The notes under the pieces were generated by a model. That model had not been told where the DNA came from. It saw nothing but the letters and a program-made list of their open reading frames with translations, and did no database searches. From assembly GCA_017620975.1 (NCBI GenBank), contig JAGAUD010000023.1, positions 1 to 61,561 on the forward strand: a stretch of DNA of 61,561 nucleotides, given 5' to 3'. This document shows positions 1 through 9,886 of this stretch, one piece after another. This DNA is from Lachnospiraceae bacterium (GTDB lineage: Bacteria; Bacillota_A; Clostridia; Lachnospirales; Lachnospiraceae). The position numbers and the translations under genes are program-made. Position 1 is the first letter of the stretch; each line of letters opens with the position of its first letter.

Positions 1-159
1 TATAAAAATATTACCTGTATCAATGGTTTTGGATTGGTTCCGCAGGACGAAAATTATTTCGGCGATCTGCGGCTTCATCCAAATGACAGTGGTTTTGATC
101 ATTATTTCCAAAATCTTTATGAAAAGATTAAGGATGAATTTAATGATAAAGAGGTCTGA
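1..159 (+). CDS. SGNH/GDSL-type hydrolase, C-terminal 52 residues (5' part outside window)
   Basis: An open frame runs from base 1 to a TGA at 157-159. The residues include GDLRLHPNDSGFDHYFQNL, which resembles the last block of SGNH (GDSL-like) esterases, where the catalytic Asp and His lie in a D-x-(x)-H-P segment followed by a hydrophobic helix. Only the tail is visible, so the substrate cannot be told. It is read in the same direction as the glycerophosphodiesterase that begins 39 bases later, and the two could be cotranscribed. The family call rests on one motif and is moderate. Confidence 0.5.
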   Translation, partial: YKNITCINGFGLVPQDENYFGDLRLHPNDSGFDHYFQNLYEKIKDEFNDKEV

Positions 160-198
160 TTTCGAGAGCTTATTATTTTAAACAGGAGGGAAAATAAG

Positions 199-945
199 AT
201 GAATCAAGACGGAAAAAACATACTGGTAGAAGGTCATCGCGGCTATTGCGCAGAGTATCCTGAGAATACTCTGATTTCTTATGAGGCAGCGCTGGATCTT
301 GGCGTCGATGCCTTTGAGTTTGACGTATGGCTGACTAAAGATAAGGTACCTGTGCTGATGCATGACGGAAATCCCATGCGCACCTGTGGTGTCCGGGGTG
401 AACTGCGCAATATGACATTTGAGGAGGTAAGGAAACTGGAGCCTGCTTTTAAGAGCAAATTCGGAGAAAAGTTTGTCGGTCAGGGAATCACAGTTCCTAC
501 CCTGGAAGAGACTTTAAAACTCTGTGCCGAAAAGCGCCCGGATTTTATCCTCGGTGTGGAAATCAAAGAATATACGGAAGAGACAGTTGACATAACCGTG
601 GAGCTTCTGAAAAAGTATGGATTCTTTGACAACTGTTATTTCTATGCATTCAACGGTCGTATCATCAAGTATATTAAGACACGTTACAATGGACGTACCA
701 TGGGCTACCCTGACTTCCAGATGGGTGAATTTGAACCGGATACTTACAGCTATTATGATGAAATAGGACTTTCCATGAAGATCCTGAAATCCGAAGTTGC
801 ACCGATTTACCTGGAAAAAGGATTACCTATCCATATGTATTGTGCAGACAATGATGAGGATGTAGATTTCTGTATCCGCAAGGGCGCAGCACTGATTACA
901 GCCAATGATCCCATTCCGCTTATGAAACGATTGGGCAGAATTTAA
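199..945 (+). CDS. Glycerophosphodiester phosphodiesterase (GlpQ/UgpQ type)
   Basis: A 248-residue protein of the GDPD family, which hydrolyses glycerophosphodiesters to glycerol-3-phosphate and an alcohol. The N-terminus carries the family signature: GHRGYCAEYPENT (catalytic His-Arg, then E-N-T), then FEFDVWLTKDKVPVLMHDG, holding the metal-binding E/D residues and the second catalytic His. Further on, GVEIKEY matches the E-x-K strand. There is no signal peptide or membrane segment, so this is the short cytosolic type and not the membrane-anchored form. An AGGAGG ribosome site at 184-189 is well spaced from the ATG. A hairpin terminator follows at 962-1000. Confidence 0.9.
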   Translation: MNQDGKNILVEGHRGYCAEYPENTLISYEAALDLGVDAFEFDVWLTKDKVPVLMHDGNPMRTCGVRGELRNMTFEEVRKLEPAFKSKFGEKFVGQGITVPTLEETLKLCAEKRPDFILGVEIKEYTEETVDITVELLKKYGFFDNCYFYAFNGRIIKYIKTRYNGRTMGYPDFQMGEFEPDTYSYYDEIGLSMKILKSEVAPIYLEKGLPIHMYCADNDEDVDFCIRKGAALITANDPIPLMKRLGRI

Positions 946-961
946 TTTGTACACTTTTTAT

Positions 962-1000
962 GGCAGACGTTGGAGCGTAAGAACAGCGTCTGCCGTTTTT
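962..1000 (+). terminator. Rho-independent terminator after the glycerophosphodiesterase
   Basis: GGCAGACG (962-969) pairs perfectly with CGTCTGCC (987-994) and is followed by GTTTTT. It separates the upstream gene from the trpS promoter. Confidence 0.85.
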
Positions 1001-1036
1001 ATGAATGGCGCGTCTGAACGTTTTATTAAAAATTAG

Positions 1037-2206
<1,170 letters not shown>

Positions 2207-2217
2207 GAGGTACACAT

Positions 2218-3123
2218 ATGAAGAGCGGAAAATATGACAGAGAGGACTACGGGTATCTGGAGGAAGACGGACAGAGCAGTGCTGCTATGGTAATAGGCGG
2301 AATTGTATTGCTCGTGATTATTGTTGTGCTTTGCGCCATGATCTGGAAACTGTTCCATCCGGATGACAGTAAGCCAAGTCAGGGAATCGGTCAGGCTACC
2401 CAGGAAACGTTCAATGATACTTTGAAAGAAGCAGAGGCGTCCTCTTCTGAAGGTGCTGAAAACGAGAATCAGTCCGGTGAAGGAGAAAATGCGTCACCGG
2501 AAAATAGTATTCAGGACGATGGGCAGGGAGGTGCAGACCGGGAGAACGATGATTCCGTTCTGGGCTTGACTTTCCAGGAAGTGGATGAAACGGTAACAGC
2601 CAAGGAAGTGACTAACTTACGATCCGAACCCAGTACCGAAAGAGCTGATACCGTTGTGACACAGTTAAAGAACGGACAGACTGCAAGAAGAACCGGTGTC
2701 AATGATGCCGCCGGCTGGTCCAGGCTGGAGTATAACGGGCAGGTGCTCTATGCGGCAAGCAGGCTTCTGACCACGGAACTGTCAACGGAAAATGCAGGAA
2801 CTTCAGAAAGCAATACTTCTGCCGGCAGTCAGCCGGAAAATACGCCTTCGGAGGACGACACGGTTACTACAAGTACAGGCAGAGTAATTACTTTCACTGA
2901 TTGCGATGATACCATATCAGCCAAAATTGCAGCAAATCTGAGACTGGAACCCAGTTCGGCCCAGGAAAATGCTTCCATTCATTGTCAGCTGGAATATGGA
3001 CAGACAGCTCATAGAACCGGCTATGATGAGGCATCCGGCTGGTCCAGAGTGGAATATGACGGTAAGGTTCTGTATACGGTGACAAGTCTGGTTTATGTAG
3101 TTGAAGAAACAAATGAGGAATAA
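2218..3123 (+). CDS. Membrane-anchored protein with two SH3b domains
   Basis: 301 residues. A short charged N-terminus is followed by one membrane segment (about residues 21-43, rich in I/V/L), then an acidic, Ser/Glu-rich linker. Two similar bacterial SH3 units follow at about 120-185 and 222-292, each with the pattern NLR(S/L)EPS ... GQTA(R/H)RTG ... GWSR(L/V)EY(N/D)G(Q/K)VLY. SH3b domains commonly bind peptidoglycan, so an outward-facing role at the cell wall is inferred. The internal Thr/Ser/Glu linker at 186-215 looks unstructured. It starts 11 bases after trpS with an AAGAGG ribosome site, and a terminator follows at 3141-3177. Confidence 0.8.
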   Translation: MKSGKYDREDYGYLEEDGQSSAAMVIGGIVLLVIIVVLCAMIWKLFHPDDSKPSQGIGQATQETFNDTLKEAEASSSEGAENENQSGEGENASPENSIQDDGQGGADRENDDSVLGLTFQEVDETVTAKEVTNLRSEPSTERADTVVTQLKNGQTARRTGVNDAAGWSRLEYNGQVLYAASRLLTTELSTENAGTSESNTSAGSQPENTPSEDDTVTTSTGRVITFTDCDDTISAKIAANLRLEPSSAQENASIHCQLEYGQTAHRTGYDEASGWSRVEYDGKVLYTVTSLVYVVEETNEE

Positions 3124-3140
3124 ATAATATGTTATGGGCA

Positions 3141-3177
3141 AAAACGGTTTGTATATAAAATACAAATCGTTTTTTTG
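3141..3177 (+). terminator. Rho-independent terminator after the SH3b protein gene
   Basis: AAACGGTTTGTAT and ATACAAATCGTTT form a long stem closed by a short loop, running into a T-rich tract. The A-rich 5' side means it could also work leftward. Confidence 0.85.
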
Positions 3178-3380
3178 TTTTAGTCCTTTTGCCGGACGTA
3201 GGAGTAAAGCAATTACGGCAGCCGGAACCCTTTGTTTATTCTGACACAGGAAGCAGTATATTTTCCGGTCATACGGTTATTATGATAGTGAAAAAGTGCA
3301 AAGCAGCATCGGGCACGAAGTAACCACACAGGTGGATTACTGATGCAGTCTGGCTCAGCAGCGTATGAAAGGAGATTAAC

Positions 3381-4403
3381 ATGAACAGACAGGCAGGAAA
3401 GTCCAGTATTTATCTGGAGGAACCGGTATATATCAGAAGCAGTGCCAGTATAGTAGGCAAAAAAGAAGGGGAAGGTCCATTGGGAAATCTGTTTGATATG
3501 GCAGGAGATGATGATTTATTCGGCTGTAAGACATGGGAGGAAGCAGAGAGCAATCTGCAGAAAGATGCAGTTTATATGGCTCTTGAGAAAGCGGGCTTAA
3601 AACCGGAGGATGTCAGGTATCTGTTTGCAGGCGATCTGCTGGGGCAGTCCATAGCCACTTCCTTTGGTCTTTCTTCTTATGAAATCCCTCTTTTTGGGGT
3701 ATATGGCGCCTGTTCCACCTGCGGAGAAAGCATTTCCCTGGGAGCCATGGCCGTGGCAGCAGGCTATGCGGATATCGTAGCCTGTGTCACCTCCAGTCAC
3801 TTCGGCAGCGCAGAAAAGGAATTCCGCTATCCGCTGGAATACGGCAACCAACGTCCTCTTTCCGCTACCTGGACAGTAACGGGAAGCGGTGCTTTTATTC
3901 TGGGAAAGCAGCCCGGGGATAAGCCACGCGCCCGCATCAGTGCTGTTACTACGGGCAAGATCATAGATTACGGATTGAAGGACTCCATGAACATGGGGGC
4001 ATGCATGGCACCGGCCGCTGCAGATACGATAGCCCGACATTTTGATGATTTTCAATGTGTGCCGGAAGCTTATGACAAGATTATTACCGGTGACCTGGGA
4101 AGTGTGGGTCAGACTGTCCTTCTTGACCTTCTGCGGGAAAAAGGATACGATATCGCAGATCGTCACATGGACTGTGGAATAGAAATTTTTGACGCTGAGA
4201 CACAGGATACCCATGCCGGCGGCAGCGGTTGTGGCTGCAGCGCAGTCACTTTATCGGCTTATATCCTGAAACAGATCGAAGAGGGAAACTGGAAGAAAGT
4301 ACTTTTCCTGCCTACCGGTGCATTACTGAGCAAAACCAGTTTTAATGAGGGACAAAGTGTGCCGGGAATTGCACATGGTGTCGTGATTGAGAGAATAGAG
4401 TGA
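3381..4403 (+). CDS. spoVAD: Stage V sporulation protein AD
   Basis: 340 residues, thiolase/KAS-III-like fold. SpoVAD belongs to the SpoVA channel that moves dipicolinic acid across the spore inner membrane and is the subunit known to bind DPA. Recognisable stretches are YGACSTCGES near residue 115, TGDLGSVGQT near 237 and HAGGSGCGCSAVTL near 279, ending in the typical SVPGIAHGVVIE. Length matches the family. AAAGGAG lies just before the ATG. The usual partner spoVAC is not upstream and spoVAE is about 2.2 kb downstream, with four unrelated genes in between. No convincing sigma-G promoter was found in 3178-3380. Confidence 0.95.
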   Translation: MNRQAGKSSIYLEEPVYIRSSASIVGKKEGEGPLGNLFDMAGDDDLFGCKTWEEAESNLQKDAVYMALEKAGLKPEDVRYLFAGDLLGQSIATSFGLSSYEIPLFGVYGACSTCGESISLGAMAVAAGYADIVACVTSSHFGSAEKEFRYPLEYGNQRPLSATWTVTGSGAFILGKQPGDKPRARISAVTTGKIIDYGLKDSMNMGACMAPAAADTIARHFDDFQCVPEAYDKIITGDLGSVGQTVLLDLLREKGYDIADRHMDCGIEIFDAETQDTHAGGSGCGCSAVTLSAYILKQIEEGNWKKVLFLPTGALLSKTSFNEGQSVPGIAHGVVIERIE

Positions 4404-4427
4404 CGCCCGGAAATGTTAAATCCTTAC

Positions 4428-4456
4428 TTGCCAATCTGAGACGAGAATAGTATAAT
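4428..4456 (+). promoter_or_regulatory. Vegetative promoter ahead of the 83-residue protein / ridA / aroK genes
   Basis: TTGCCA (4428-4433), 17-base spacer, perfect TATAAT (4451-4456). It lies in the gap after spoVAD, so the genes between spoVAD and spoVAE have a housekeeping-type promoter of their own. Confidence 0.75.
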
Positions 4457-4487
4457 ATAAGATATTTTGGCGAAGGAAGTGATGAAA

Positions 4488-4739
4488 ATGCGTAGAATGG
4501 AGTTTAAGATGGAGCGCCAGGGACTTCTGGAAGTAGGGCAGAAGATTACTGTGACAGAAGGTGCGCTTCCCAGTAACTATTATTATACCATAGACCCGTC
4601 TCTTGCTATGTCGCCGAATATTCCTTTCCGGTATAGGCTTAAGTCGAAAGAAGGCATAGTGACCGACATTGTAGAAAATGCAAGAGGCTTCTATGTTACG
4701 GCAGAATTTGACGAGCCGGAAGTGGATATGTCAAGATAA
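4488..4739 (+). CDS. Uncharacterised small protein (83 residues)
   Basis: I do not recognise the family. The protein is soluble, has no signal peptide, and is rich in beta-type residues, with a charged N-terminus (MRRMEFKMERQG) and a middle segment ALPSNYYYTIDPSLAMSPN. It looks like a small one-domain beta protein. Two ATGs are possible, at 4482 and 4488. AAGGA at 4473-4477 gives a better ten-base spacing to 4488, so that start is chosen. It is the first gene after the promoter at 4428-4456 and ends 32 bases before ridA. Its co-occurrence with ridA is the only hint to function. Confidence 0.7.
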   Translation: MRRMEFKMERQGLLEVGQKITVTEGALPSNYYYTIDPSLAMSPNIPFRYRLKSKEGIVTDIVENARGFYVTAEFDEPEVDMSR

Positions 4740-4771
4740 AACATTTCTAACAGATAAAGGAGAGAGATACT

Positions 4772-5155
4772 ATGATGAAAAAAATTGTAACAGATAAGGC
4801 ACCTGCAGCTATTGGTCCCTATTCTCAGGGAATTATTGTGGATAAGATGTTATTTGCTTCAGGACAGATTGCTATTAACCCGGCTACCGGAGAGATTGAA
4901 GGCACAGATATTGTAGCACAGACGACTCAGGTAATGAAGAATATCGGAGCTATCCTTGTAGAAGCAGGCTGCGATTACCCCAGCGTGGTAAAGACCACAT
5001 GTTTCCTGGCTGATATGGCAGATTTTGCTACCTTTAATGAAATCTATGCACAGTATTTTACAGAGAAGCCGGCCAGAAGCTGTGTTGCAGTGAAGACACT
5101 TCCCAAGAATGTACTGTGTGAAGTAGAAGTCATTGCTTATCTGGGAGACAAGTAA
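4772..5155 (+). CDS. ridA: RidA family enamine/imine deaminase
   Basis: 127 residues, YjgF/YER057c/UK114 family. RidA hydrolyses reactive 2-aminoacrylate and related imines released by PLP enzymes. The family signature is complete: APAAIGPYSQGI near residue 10, FASGQIAINPATGEI near 30, and the C-terminal motif ARSCVAVKTLPKNVLCEVEVIAY, whose Arg (about residue 106) binds the carboxylate and whose Glu (about 121) activates water. Length is standard. AAAGGAG precedes the start; ATG at 4775 is an equally possible initiation site. aroK begins one base after the stop, so the two are probably translated from one message. Confidence 0.95.
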   Translation: MMKKIVTDKAPAAIGPYSQGIIVDKMLFASGQIAINPATGEIEGTDIVAQTTQVMKNIGAILVEAGCDYPSVVKTTCFLADMADFATFNEIYAQYFTEKPARSCVAVKTLPKNVLCEVEVIAYLGDK

Positions 5156-5156
5156 G

Positions 5157-5660
5157 ATGAAGCGCAGGGAAAATATCGTGCTGATCGGAATGCCCGGAGC
5201 GGGCAAGAGTACCGTAGGGGTAGTCCTTGCCAAGCACCTGGGCTGCCGGTTCGTGGATTCAGATCTGGTTATTCAGGAAAAATACGGCAAGCTGCTTCAC
5301 GAACTGATCGAAGAGCACGGTGTGGAAGGTTTCTGGAAGATTGAGAATGAGGTGAACGCTTCTTTGGCACTGGAGGGAAGTGTCATTGCTACCGGTGGAA
5401 GCGTCATTTATGGAAAGGAAGCCATGGAGCATCTGCGTTTGATTGGTCAGGTGGTCTATTTGAAGCTTCCCTATGAGGAAGTAGCAGATAGACTGGGGGA
5501 TCTGAATGCCAGAGGAGTAACGCTCATGCCCGGGCAGACGTTGAGGGACCTGTACGAGGAGCGGACGCCTCTTTATGAAAAATACGCTCATGTGACCATA
5601 GACTGCAGCGGCAAAGTGTTAAGGGATGTGGTCATGGAGATCGCGAGGAGATTTTACTGA
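5157..5660 (+). CDS. aroK: Shikimate kinase
   Basis: 167 residues. It phosphorylates shikimate with ATP in the chorismate pathway. The P-loop GMPGAGKST lies at residues 11-19, DSDLVIQEKYG supplies the Mg and shikimate-binding Asp residues near 34, and ATGGSVIYG is the central GG motif near 79. The ATG at 5157 follows the ridA stop by one base, with GGGAG about ten bases upstream inside ridA, so it is preferred over in-frame starts within ridA. The stop overlaps the next start by one base (TGATGA). It is isolated from other aro genes here. Confidence 0.92.
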   Translation: MKRRENIVLIGMPGAGKSTVGVVLAKHLGCRFVDSDLVIQEKYGKLLHELIEEHGVEGFWKIENEVNASLALEGSVIATGGSVIYGKEAMEHLRLIGQVVYLKLPYEEVADRLGDLNARGVTLMPGQTLRDLYEERTPLYEKYAHVTIDCSGKVLRDVVMEIARRFY

Positions 5661-6577
5661 TGAAGAAGTCATCCGCAGGAAGTTCTTTTCTGCTGTTTTT
5701 AACAGCCTGCATCTGGGGTATGGCGTTCGTGTCCCAGAGTAAAGGCATGGAATATATGCAGCCCTTTACGTTTAACGGAGTACGATCTTTAATTGGTGCG
5801 TTATCACTGGTGGTTTACCTTCTGCTGACCGGAAAGCTGGCGAAAGGAAAATTTACCAAAGCTCATTGGAAACGGAATCTGCAGGCAGGGATCTGTTGCG
5901 GCCTGGCTCTCACGGCAGCCAGCACACTGCAGCAGTTCGGTATCAAATACACTACAGTGGGAAAAGCGGGCTTCATTACCACGCTTTATATTATTTTTGT
6001 ACCTCTGGCAGGTGTTTTTTTGAAAAAGAAAGTAGCTTCTGTGGTATGGATAGCGGCAGTGATGGCCGCTGTTGGAATGTATCTGCTGTGTATGACCGAG
6101 AGTCTGGTGCTGAACAGCGGGGATATCATGGTCTTTCTGTGCGCGCTGGTGTTTGCTGTACATATTATGGTGGTGGATCATTTTGCGGAGGATACAGATG
6201 GCACCGTGGTATCCTGCATTCAGTTCCTTGTGTGCGGAGTCGTCTGCACCGCCTGTGCTTTTATCCGGGAACAGCCTGCTGTCAGCCAGATTACGGAGGG
6301 AATGGCAGCTTTACTATATGCCGGGGTGATGAGCTGTGGGGTAGCTTATACACTTCAGATCGTAGGACAGAAGGGTGTCAATCCGACGGTAGCGGCGCTG
6401 ATTCTGAGTTTGGAATCTGTGGTTGCGGCAGTGTCCGGATGGATAGCCTATGAAATGGGATTCCTGAAAGAGGACCAGACTCTTACAGGCAAACAGATTC
6501 TGGGCTGCGCGATCGTTTTTGCTGCTGTCATTCTGGTACAGCTGCCGGATGAGTGGCTGCACCGGAAAAAAGCGTAA
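5660..6577 (+). CDS. EamA/DMT-family transporter
   Basis: 305 residues with about ten hydrophobic segments arranged as two EamA repeats (roughly 9-145 and 155-295), the architecture of the drug/metabolite transporter superfamily. The N-terminal repeat shows the typical CIWGMAFVSQ and NGVRSLIGAL patterns, and the second repeat ends in LESVVAAVSGW. DMT proteins export or import small metabolites; the substrate cannot be told. The start ATG overlaps the aroK stop by one base, so translation is likely coupled. It stands between aroK and spoVAE, so part of the interruption of the usual spoVA order. Confidence 0.88.
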   Translation: MKKSSAGSSFLLFLTACIWGMAFVSQSKGMEYMQPFTFNGVRSLIGALSLVVYLLLTGKLAKGKFTKAHWKRNLQAGICCGLALTAASTLQQFGIKYTTVGKAGFITTLYIIFVPLAGVFLKKKVASVVWIAAVMAAVGMYLLCMTESLVLNSGDIMVFLCALVFAVHIMVVDHFAEDTDGTVVSCIQFLVCGVVCTACAFIREQPAVSQITEGMAALLYAGVMSCGVAYTLQIVGQKGVNPTVAALILSLESVVAAVSGWIAYEMGFLKEDQTLTGKQILGCAIVFAAVILVQLPDEWLHRKKA

Positions 6578-6650
6578 AGCGTATATAAAACTACCCAAAT
6601 GCAGATACTATGGCTGAAAGTTTTTGGAAAAACAGGAAAGGAGCCATAGA

Positions 6651-7007
6651 ATGGATTATGTGAATGCATTTTGGGTGGGGGGAGCAATTTGTGCTTTGGT
6701 ACAAATTTTAATGGATGAAACAAAAATGATGCCCGGGCGTATTATGGTATTATTGGTAGTAACGGGAGCCATAATCAGTGCGCTGGGCTGGTACGAACCT
6801 TTTCAGAAATTTGCCGGGGCAGGAGCCAGTGTTCCTTTGCTGGGCTTTGGCAATACATTGATGAAAGGGGTAAAGGAAGCTGTTGATGAGCAGGGGATAC
6901 TGGGATTGTTTACAGGCGGCTTTAAGGCAGGGGCAGTAGGTACTTCAGCGGCATTGATCTTTGGATATCTGGCAAGTCTGATCTTCAACCCGAAGATGAA
7001 GAAATAG
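6651..7007 (+). CDS. spoVAE: Stage V sporulation protein AE (SpoVAEb)
   Basis: 118 residues with three to four hydrophobic segments. SpoVAE is a small membrane subunit of the SpoVA dipicolinate channel. Family features include the N-terminal YVNAFWVGGAICALVQIL, the central GAGASVPLLGFGN, and GLFTGGFKAGAVGTSAAL near the end. AAAGGAG at 6637-6643 fits the ATG at 6651 and favours it over upstream non-ATG starts. In most endospore formers it follows spoVAD directly; here it is 2.2 kb away. The LtaS-like gene starts 35 bases downstream in the same direction. Confidence 0.93.
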   Translation: MDYVNAFWVGGAICALVQILMDETKMMPGRIMVLLVVTGAIISALGWYEPFQKFAGAGASVPLLGFGNTLMKGVKEAVDEQGILGLFTGGFKAGAVGTSAALIFGYLASLIFNPKMKK

Positions 7008-7042
7008 CGCCGGAGTGTTTGCAAAAGATAAGGGTGAGTAAA

Positions 7043-9199
7043 ATGAGATTATTGGGTGTATCGGCAGGAATCCTGCTATATCTGGAAATTGTGTATCATT
7101 TGGGTTGCTACGGCTTCGCGGCCGGCAGCCCTGTTTTTGCTTTGGCAATGATAATGATTTTGGCATCACTGGAAACACTGGTGGTAGGACGCGTCAGGAA
7201 AAAAAGGAAAGGAAGAACATTCTGGACTTTCACGATTGCAGAATATCTCCTGTTTGCAGCTCAACTGGTTTATAAGGGAATCTTTAAGCAGCCGCTTCTG
7301 TGGGAGGCTGTCGTGAGAGGCGGACAGGATGCATTGACCAATTACTGGAGAGAGACTCTTGTCGGAATTCTTAGTGCTCTGCCATTCCTGGCATTGATGG
7401 CTCTTCCTTTGGTATCCGCCGGGATACTGCTTCGGAAAGGGAAGCTTTGCTATCCTTCCCTGGATCATCTGGGAAAGATGAGAGTGATGCTGAGTGTCGG
7501 TGTGGGAGGCATCCTGGCTATTATGGTCATTTCCATCGGCAAGTACATTAAAGCGGATTACTATGAAATTTACAGTGAATTCTACGACCCGCTGACGGTA
7601 GCGGAAGAGATGGGAGTATTGACGCTCGCACAGCGTGATACGATGCTCAGCCTGCAGAAGCTTGGAAAAAAGGCGCTGTCGGCAGTGGAGGGAGCTGTTG
7701 AGAATAAAAAGACAGAGCCGGCAATAGGGCATGACAGCGAACTGGGCGTGGACGGTGAAATTTCAGAGACGGAATCTGAAGATGCAGGGGAAACTCGGCT
7801 GACAGAGGGAAGTGAAGCAGAAAGTGCTGAAACAGAGGTTTCCCCGGCAGATACTTCTCCGAACCGGTTCACTATTGACTTTGCAATGCTCAAATCCCTG
7901 GCTAATGGCCAGGAAACCGCCTGGCTTGCAGATTATCTGGAGAGTCTGACACCAACTGCGAAGAATGAATATACGGGTATATTTGCCGAACACAACCTGA
8001 TTTATATTACGGCAGAAGGATTTTCTCCTTATGCAGTGCGGGAGGATCTGACACCCACACTGTATAGACTGATTCATTCAGGATTTGATTTTAAAAATTA
8101 CTATGTACCACTCTGGCAGACCAGCACCAGTGACGGGGAGTATGTAAATTGTACGGGGCTGATTCCTGACGGACAATACAGTATGCGAAAAAGTGGCGAT
8201 AATATCATGGTGTATGCGCTTCCGGGTTATTTTGCGTCCGAGGGCGTAAGCAGTATGGCTTACCATAATAACAGTTTATCCTATTATGACAGGCATATAA
8301 CCCACAATAATCTGGGCTATGTGTTTAAAGCAGCCCGTCTGGGAGGTTTGAGCCAGACGGAGTGGGGAGAATATATTTTCCCTATGGAAAATCCCGATAC
8401 CTGGCCGGCTTCCGACCTTGAGATGGTGCAGGGGACAATTTCAGAATATGTGAACCGGGATCGGTTTCATGTGTATTATCTGACAGTGTCCGGGCATATG
8501 AATTACACTTTCAGGGGGAATTCCATGGCATTGAAGAACAGACAGGCAGTGGAAGGACTGGAAATGTCTGAGAATGCCAAGGCCTATATTGCCTGCCAGA
8601 TAGAGCTGGATAAGGCGTTACAGTATCTTCTGGAACAGCTGGAGGCTGCCGGGAAGCTGGAAAACACGATCATTTGTCTCAGTGCGGACCACTACCCCTA
8701 TGGTATGTCTCAGGAACAGTATGAGGAACTGGCCGGCAAGCAACTGGGAGAGAACAGGGATATGTACCGTAATAGCCTGATCATCTGGAACGTGAAGCTG
8801 GAAGAGAGCCCACAGGTCATAGATAAAGTATGCTGCTCTGTGGATATCCTGCCCACACTTTTGAATCTCTTTGGATTTGAATTTGATTCCAGATTGTATG
8901 CCGGCCGGGATATTTTTTCTGAGGAAGAAGGCATGGTCATTTTCAATGATAGAAGCTTCATTACAGACAAGGTAATCTATGACTGCAAGACCAAGGAAAC
9001 AGTCTGGAAGAATCCTGAAGAATGGGATGATGCATCCAAAGAAGCCTATCTGGAAGACAGGAAGCAGGAAGTCAAGGACAGATACAATTTCAGTTCCTAT
9101 ATCCTCAGGAATGATTATTATAGTATGATTCAGCAGGCGGTACCGCAAGAACAGCGCAACAGCACACCGAATCCGGCTAAAAATCAGAGCGCTTCATAG
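7043..9199 (+). CDS. LtaS-like membrane sulfatase / phosphoglycerol transferase
   Basis: 718 residues. About five N-terminal membrane segments (residues 1-170) lead to an acidic Ser/Glu/Thr-rich stretch (about 205-275) and an extracellular alkaline-phosphatase-superfamily sulfatase domain (about 310-660). WQTSTSDGEYVNCTG holds the expected nucleophilic Thr, and LSADHYPYG holds the late metal-binding Asp-His pair. LtaS enzymes polymerise glycerol phosphate from phosphatidylglycerol into lipoteichoic acid; related members modify other envelope glycans, so the exact product is uncertain. The ATG at 7043 is preferred because AAGGG lies about nine bases upstream. The last 16 bases overlap the end of the convergent DUF5721 gene. 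Confidence 0.85.
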   Translation: MRLLGVSAGILLYLEIVYHLGCYGFAAGSPVFALAMIMILASLETLVVGRVRKKRKGRTFWTFTIAEYLLFAAQLVYKGIFKQPLLWEAVVRGGQDALTNYWRETLVGILSALPFLALMALPLVSAGILLRKGKLCYPSLDHLGKMRVMLSVGVGGILAIMVISIGKYIKADYYEIYSEFYDPLTVAEEMGVLTLAQRDTMLSLQKLGKKALSAVEGAVENKKTEPAIGHDSELGVDGEISETESEDAGETRLTEGSEAESAETEVSPADTSPNRFTIDFAMLKSLANGQETAWLADYLESLTPTAKNEYTGIFAEHNLIYITAEGFSPYAVREDLTPTLYRLIHSGFDFKNYYVPLWQTSTSDGEYVNCTGLIPDGQYSMRKSGDNIMVYALPGYFASEGVSSMAYHNNSLSYYDRHITHNNLGYVFKAARLGGLSQTEWGEYIFPMENPDTWPASDLEMVQGTISEYVNRDRFHVYYLTVSGHMNYTFRGNSMALKNRQAVEGLEMSENAKAYIACQIELDKALQYLLEQLEAAGKLENTIICLSADHYPYGMSQEQYEELAGKQLGENRDMYRNSLIIWNVKLEESPQVIDKVCCSVDILPTLLNLFGFEFDSRLYAGRDIFSEEEGMVIFNDRSFITDKVIYDCKTKETVWKNPEEWDDASKEAYLEDRKQEVKDRYNFSSYILRNDYYSMIQQAVPQEQRNSTPNPAKNQSAS

Positions 9200-9687
9200 G
9201 GAATATTCTTGCCGGACAGATAGCGGACGAGTGTCTTATCCCAGATTTGTTCCGCTTCCTTGGACATGACAAAAGTATGGTAAGCACAGCCTGTAGTGAG
9301 TACAGCCTTGGTACCGTCATAGCGGATGGTCAGCACCAGTGCCTTAATGGAGGAGGGATCCACGCTGCAATTCGCTTTCTCCAGCAGCTTCTGTGTCTGT
9401 TCGGGTTTTAAGTGAAAGATAAATCGAAACGAAAGGGGTGTGCGTTTTCCTTTGATCAACTGGAAACACAGCCCTTTCATTATGCTCCAGGGACTGTATT
9501 CATAATCCGGAATCTGACCGGAATTTAAGTCCTCCGGCGAATAAAATTCCCGATTCACATAACCGTCCAGCGTGAAGGTATTGGCAGTAGTGATGACTGC
9601 TTCCTCAAGAAGGAAGATGTCAAAGGCATCAGAAACGAGAAGCTGGTTCATAAATTGCTTCATGGATGTAATGTGTAGTGCAAGCAT
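9184..9687 (-). CDS. DUF5721 family protein
   Basis: 167 residues, soluble, without signal or membrane segments. The sequence MLALHITSMKQFMNQLL ... FDIFLLEEAVITTANTFTLDG matches what I remember of DUF5721, a Lachnospiraceae-enriched family of unknown function. The C-terminal half (YDGTKAVLTTGCAYHTFVMS) looks like a beta-strand platform. An AAGGAG ribosome site lies about eight bases upstream of the ATG on the minus strand. It is monocistronic and convergent with the LtaS-like gene, overlapping its stop by 16 bases. No function can be assigned. Confidence 0.8.
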   Translation of the reverse strand: MLALHITSMKQFMNQLLVSDAFDIFLLEEAVITTANTFTLDGYVNREFYSPEDLNSGQIPDYEYSPWSIMKGLCFQLIKGKRTPLSFRFIFHLKPEQTQKLLEKANCSVDPSSIKALVLTIRYDGTKAVLTTGCAYHTFVMSKEAEQIWDKTLVRYLSGKNIPYEAL

Positions 9688-9796
9688 AGGAATTCTCCTT
9701 TATAGAAAATGGCGCGCAGCCTTTCTTTCAGTATAACTGAAATTTTAATGTATGTACATGAAAATCGATAAAATTACGTAAAATAATAAAATAACC

Positions 9797-9825
9797 TTTA
9801 CGCGAATGGTGTGATGTGTTATTAT
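9797..9825 (+). promoter_or_regulatory. Promoter of the degV-like gene
   Basis: TTTACG (9797-9802), 17-base spacer, TATTAT (9820-9825), about 60 bases ahead of the start codon. Confidence 0.5.
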
Positions 9826-9886
9826 ATGTAGTAATAAAAACCACATGTAGCGGTTCGGAGAAAGATTATAAATTGGAGAGAGAAAC

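Noticed and set aside
3240..3300. A sigma-G promoter ahead of spoVAD.
   Set aside because: A -35-like GTATA and a -10-like CATAC are present but only about nine bases apart, far too close for sigma-G.
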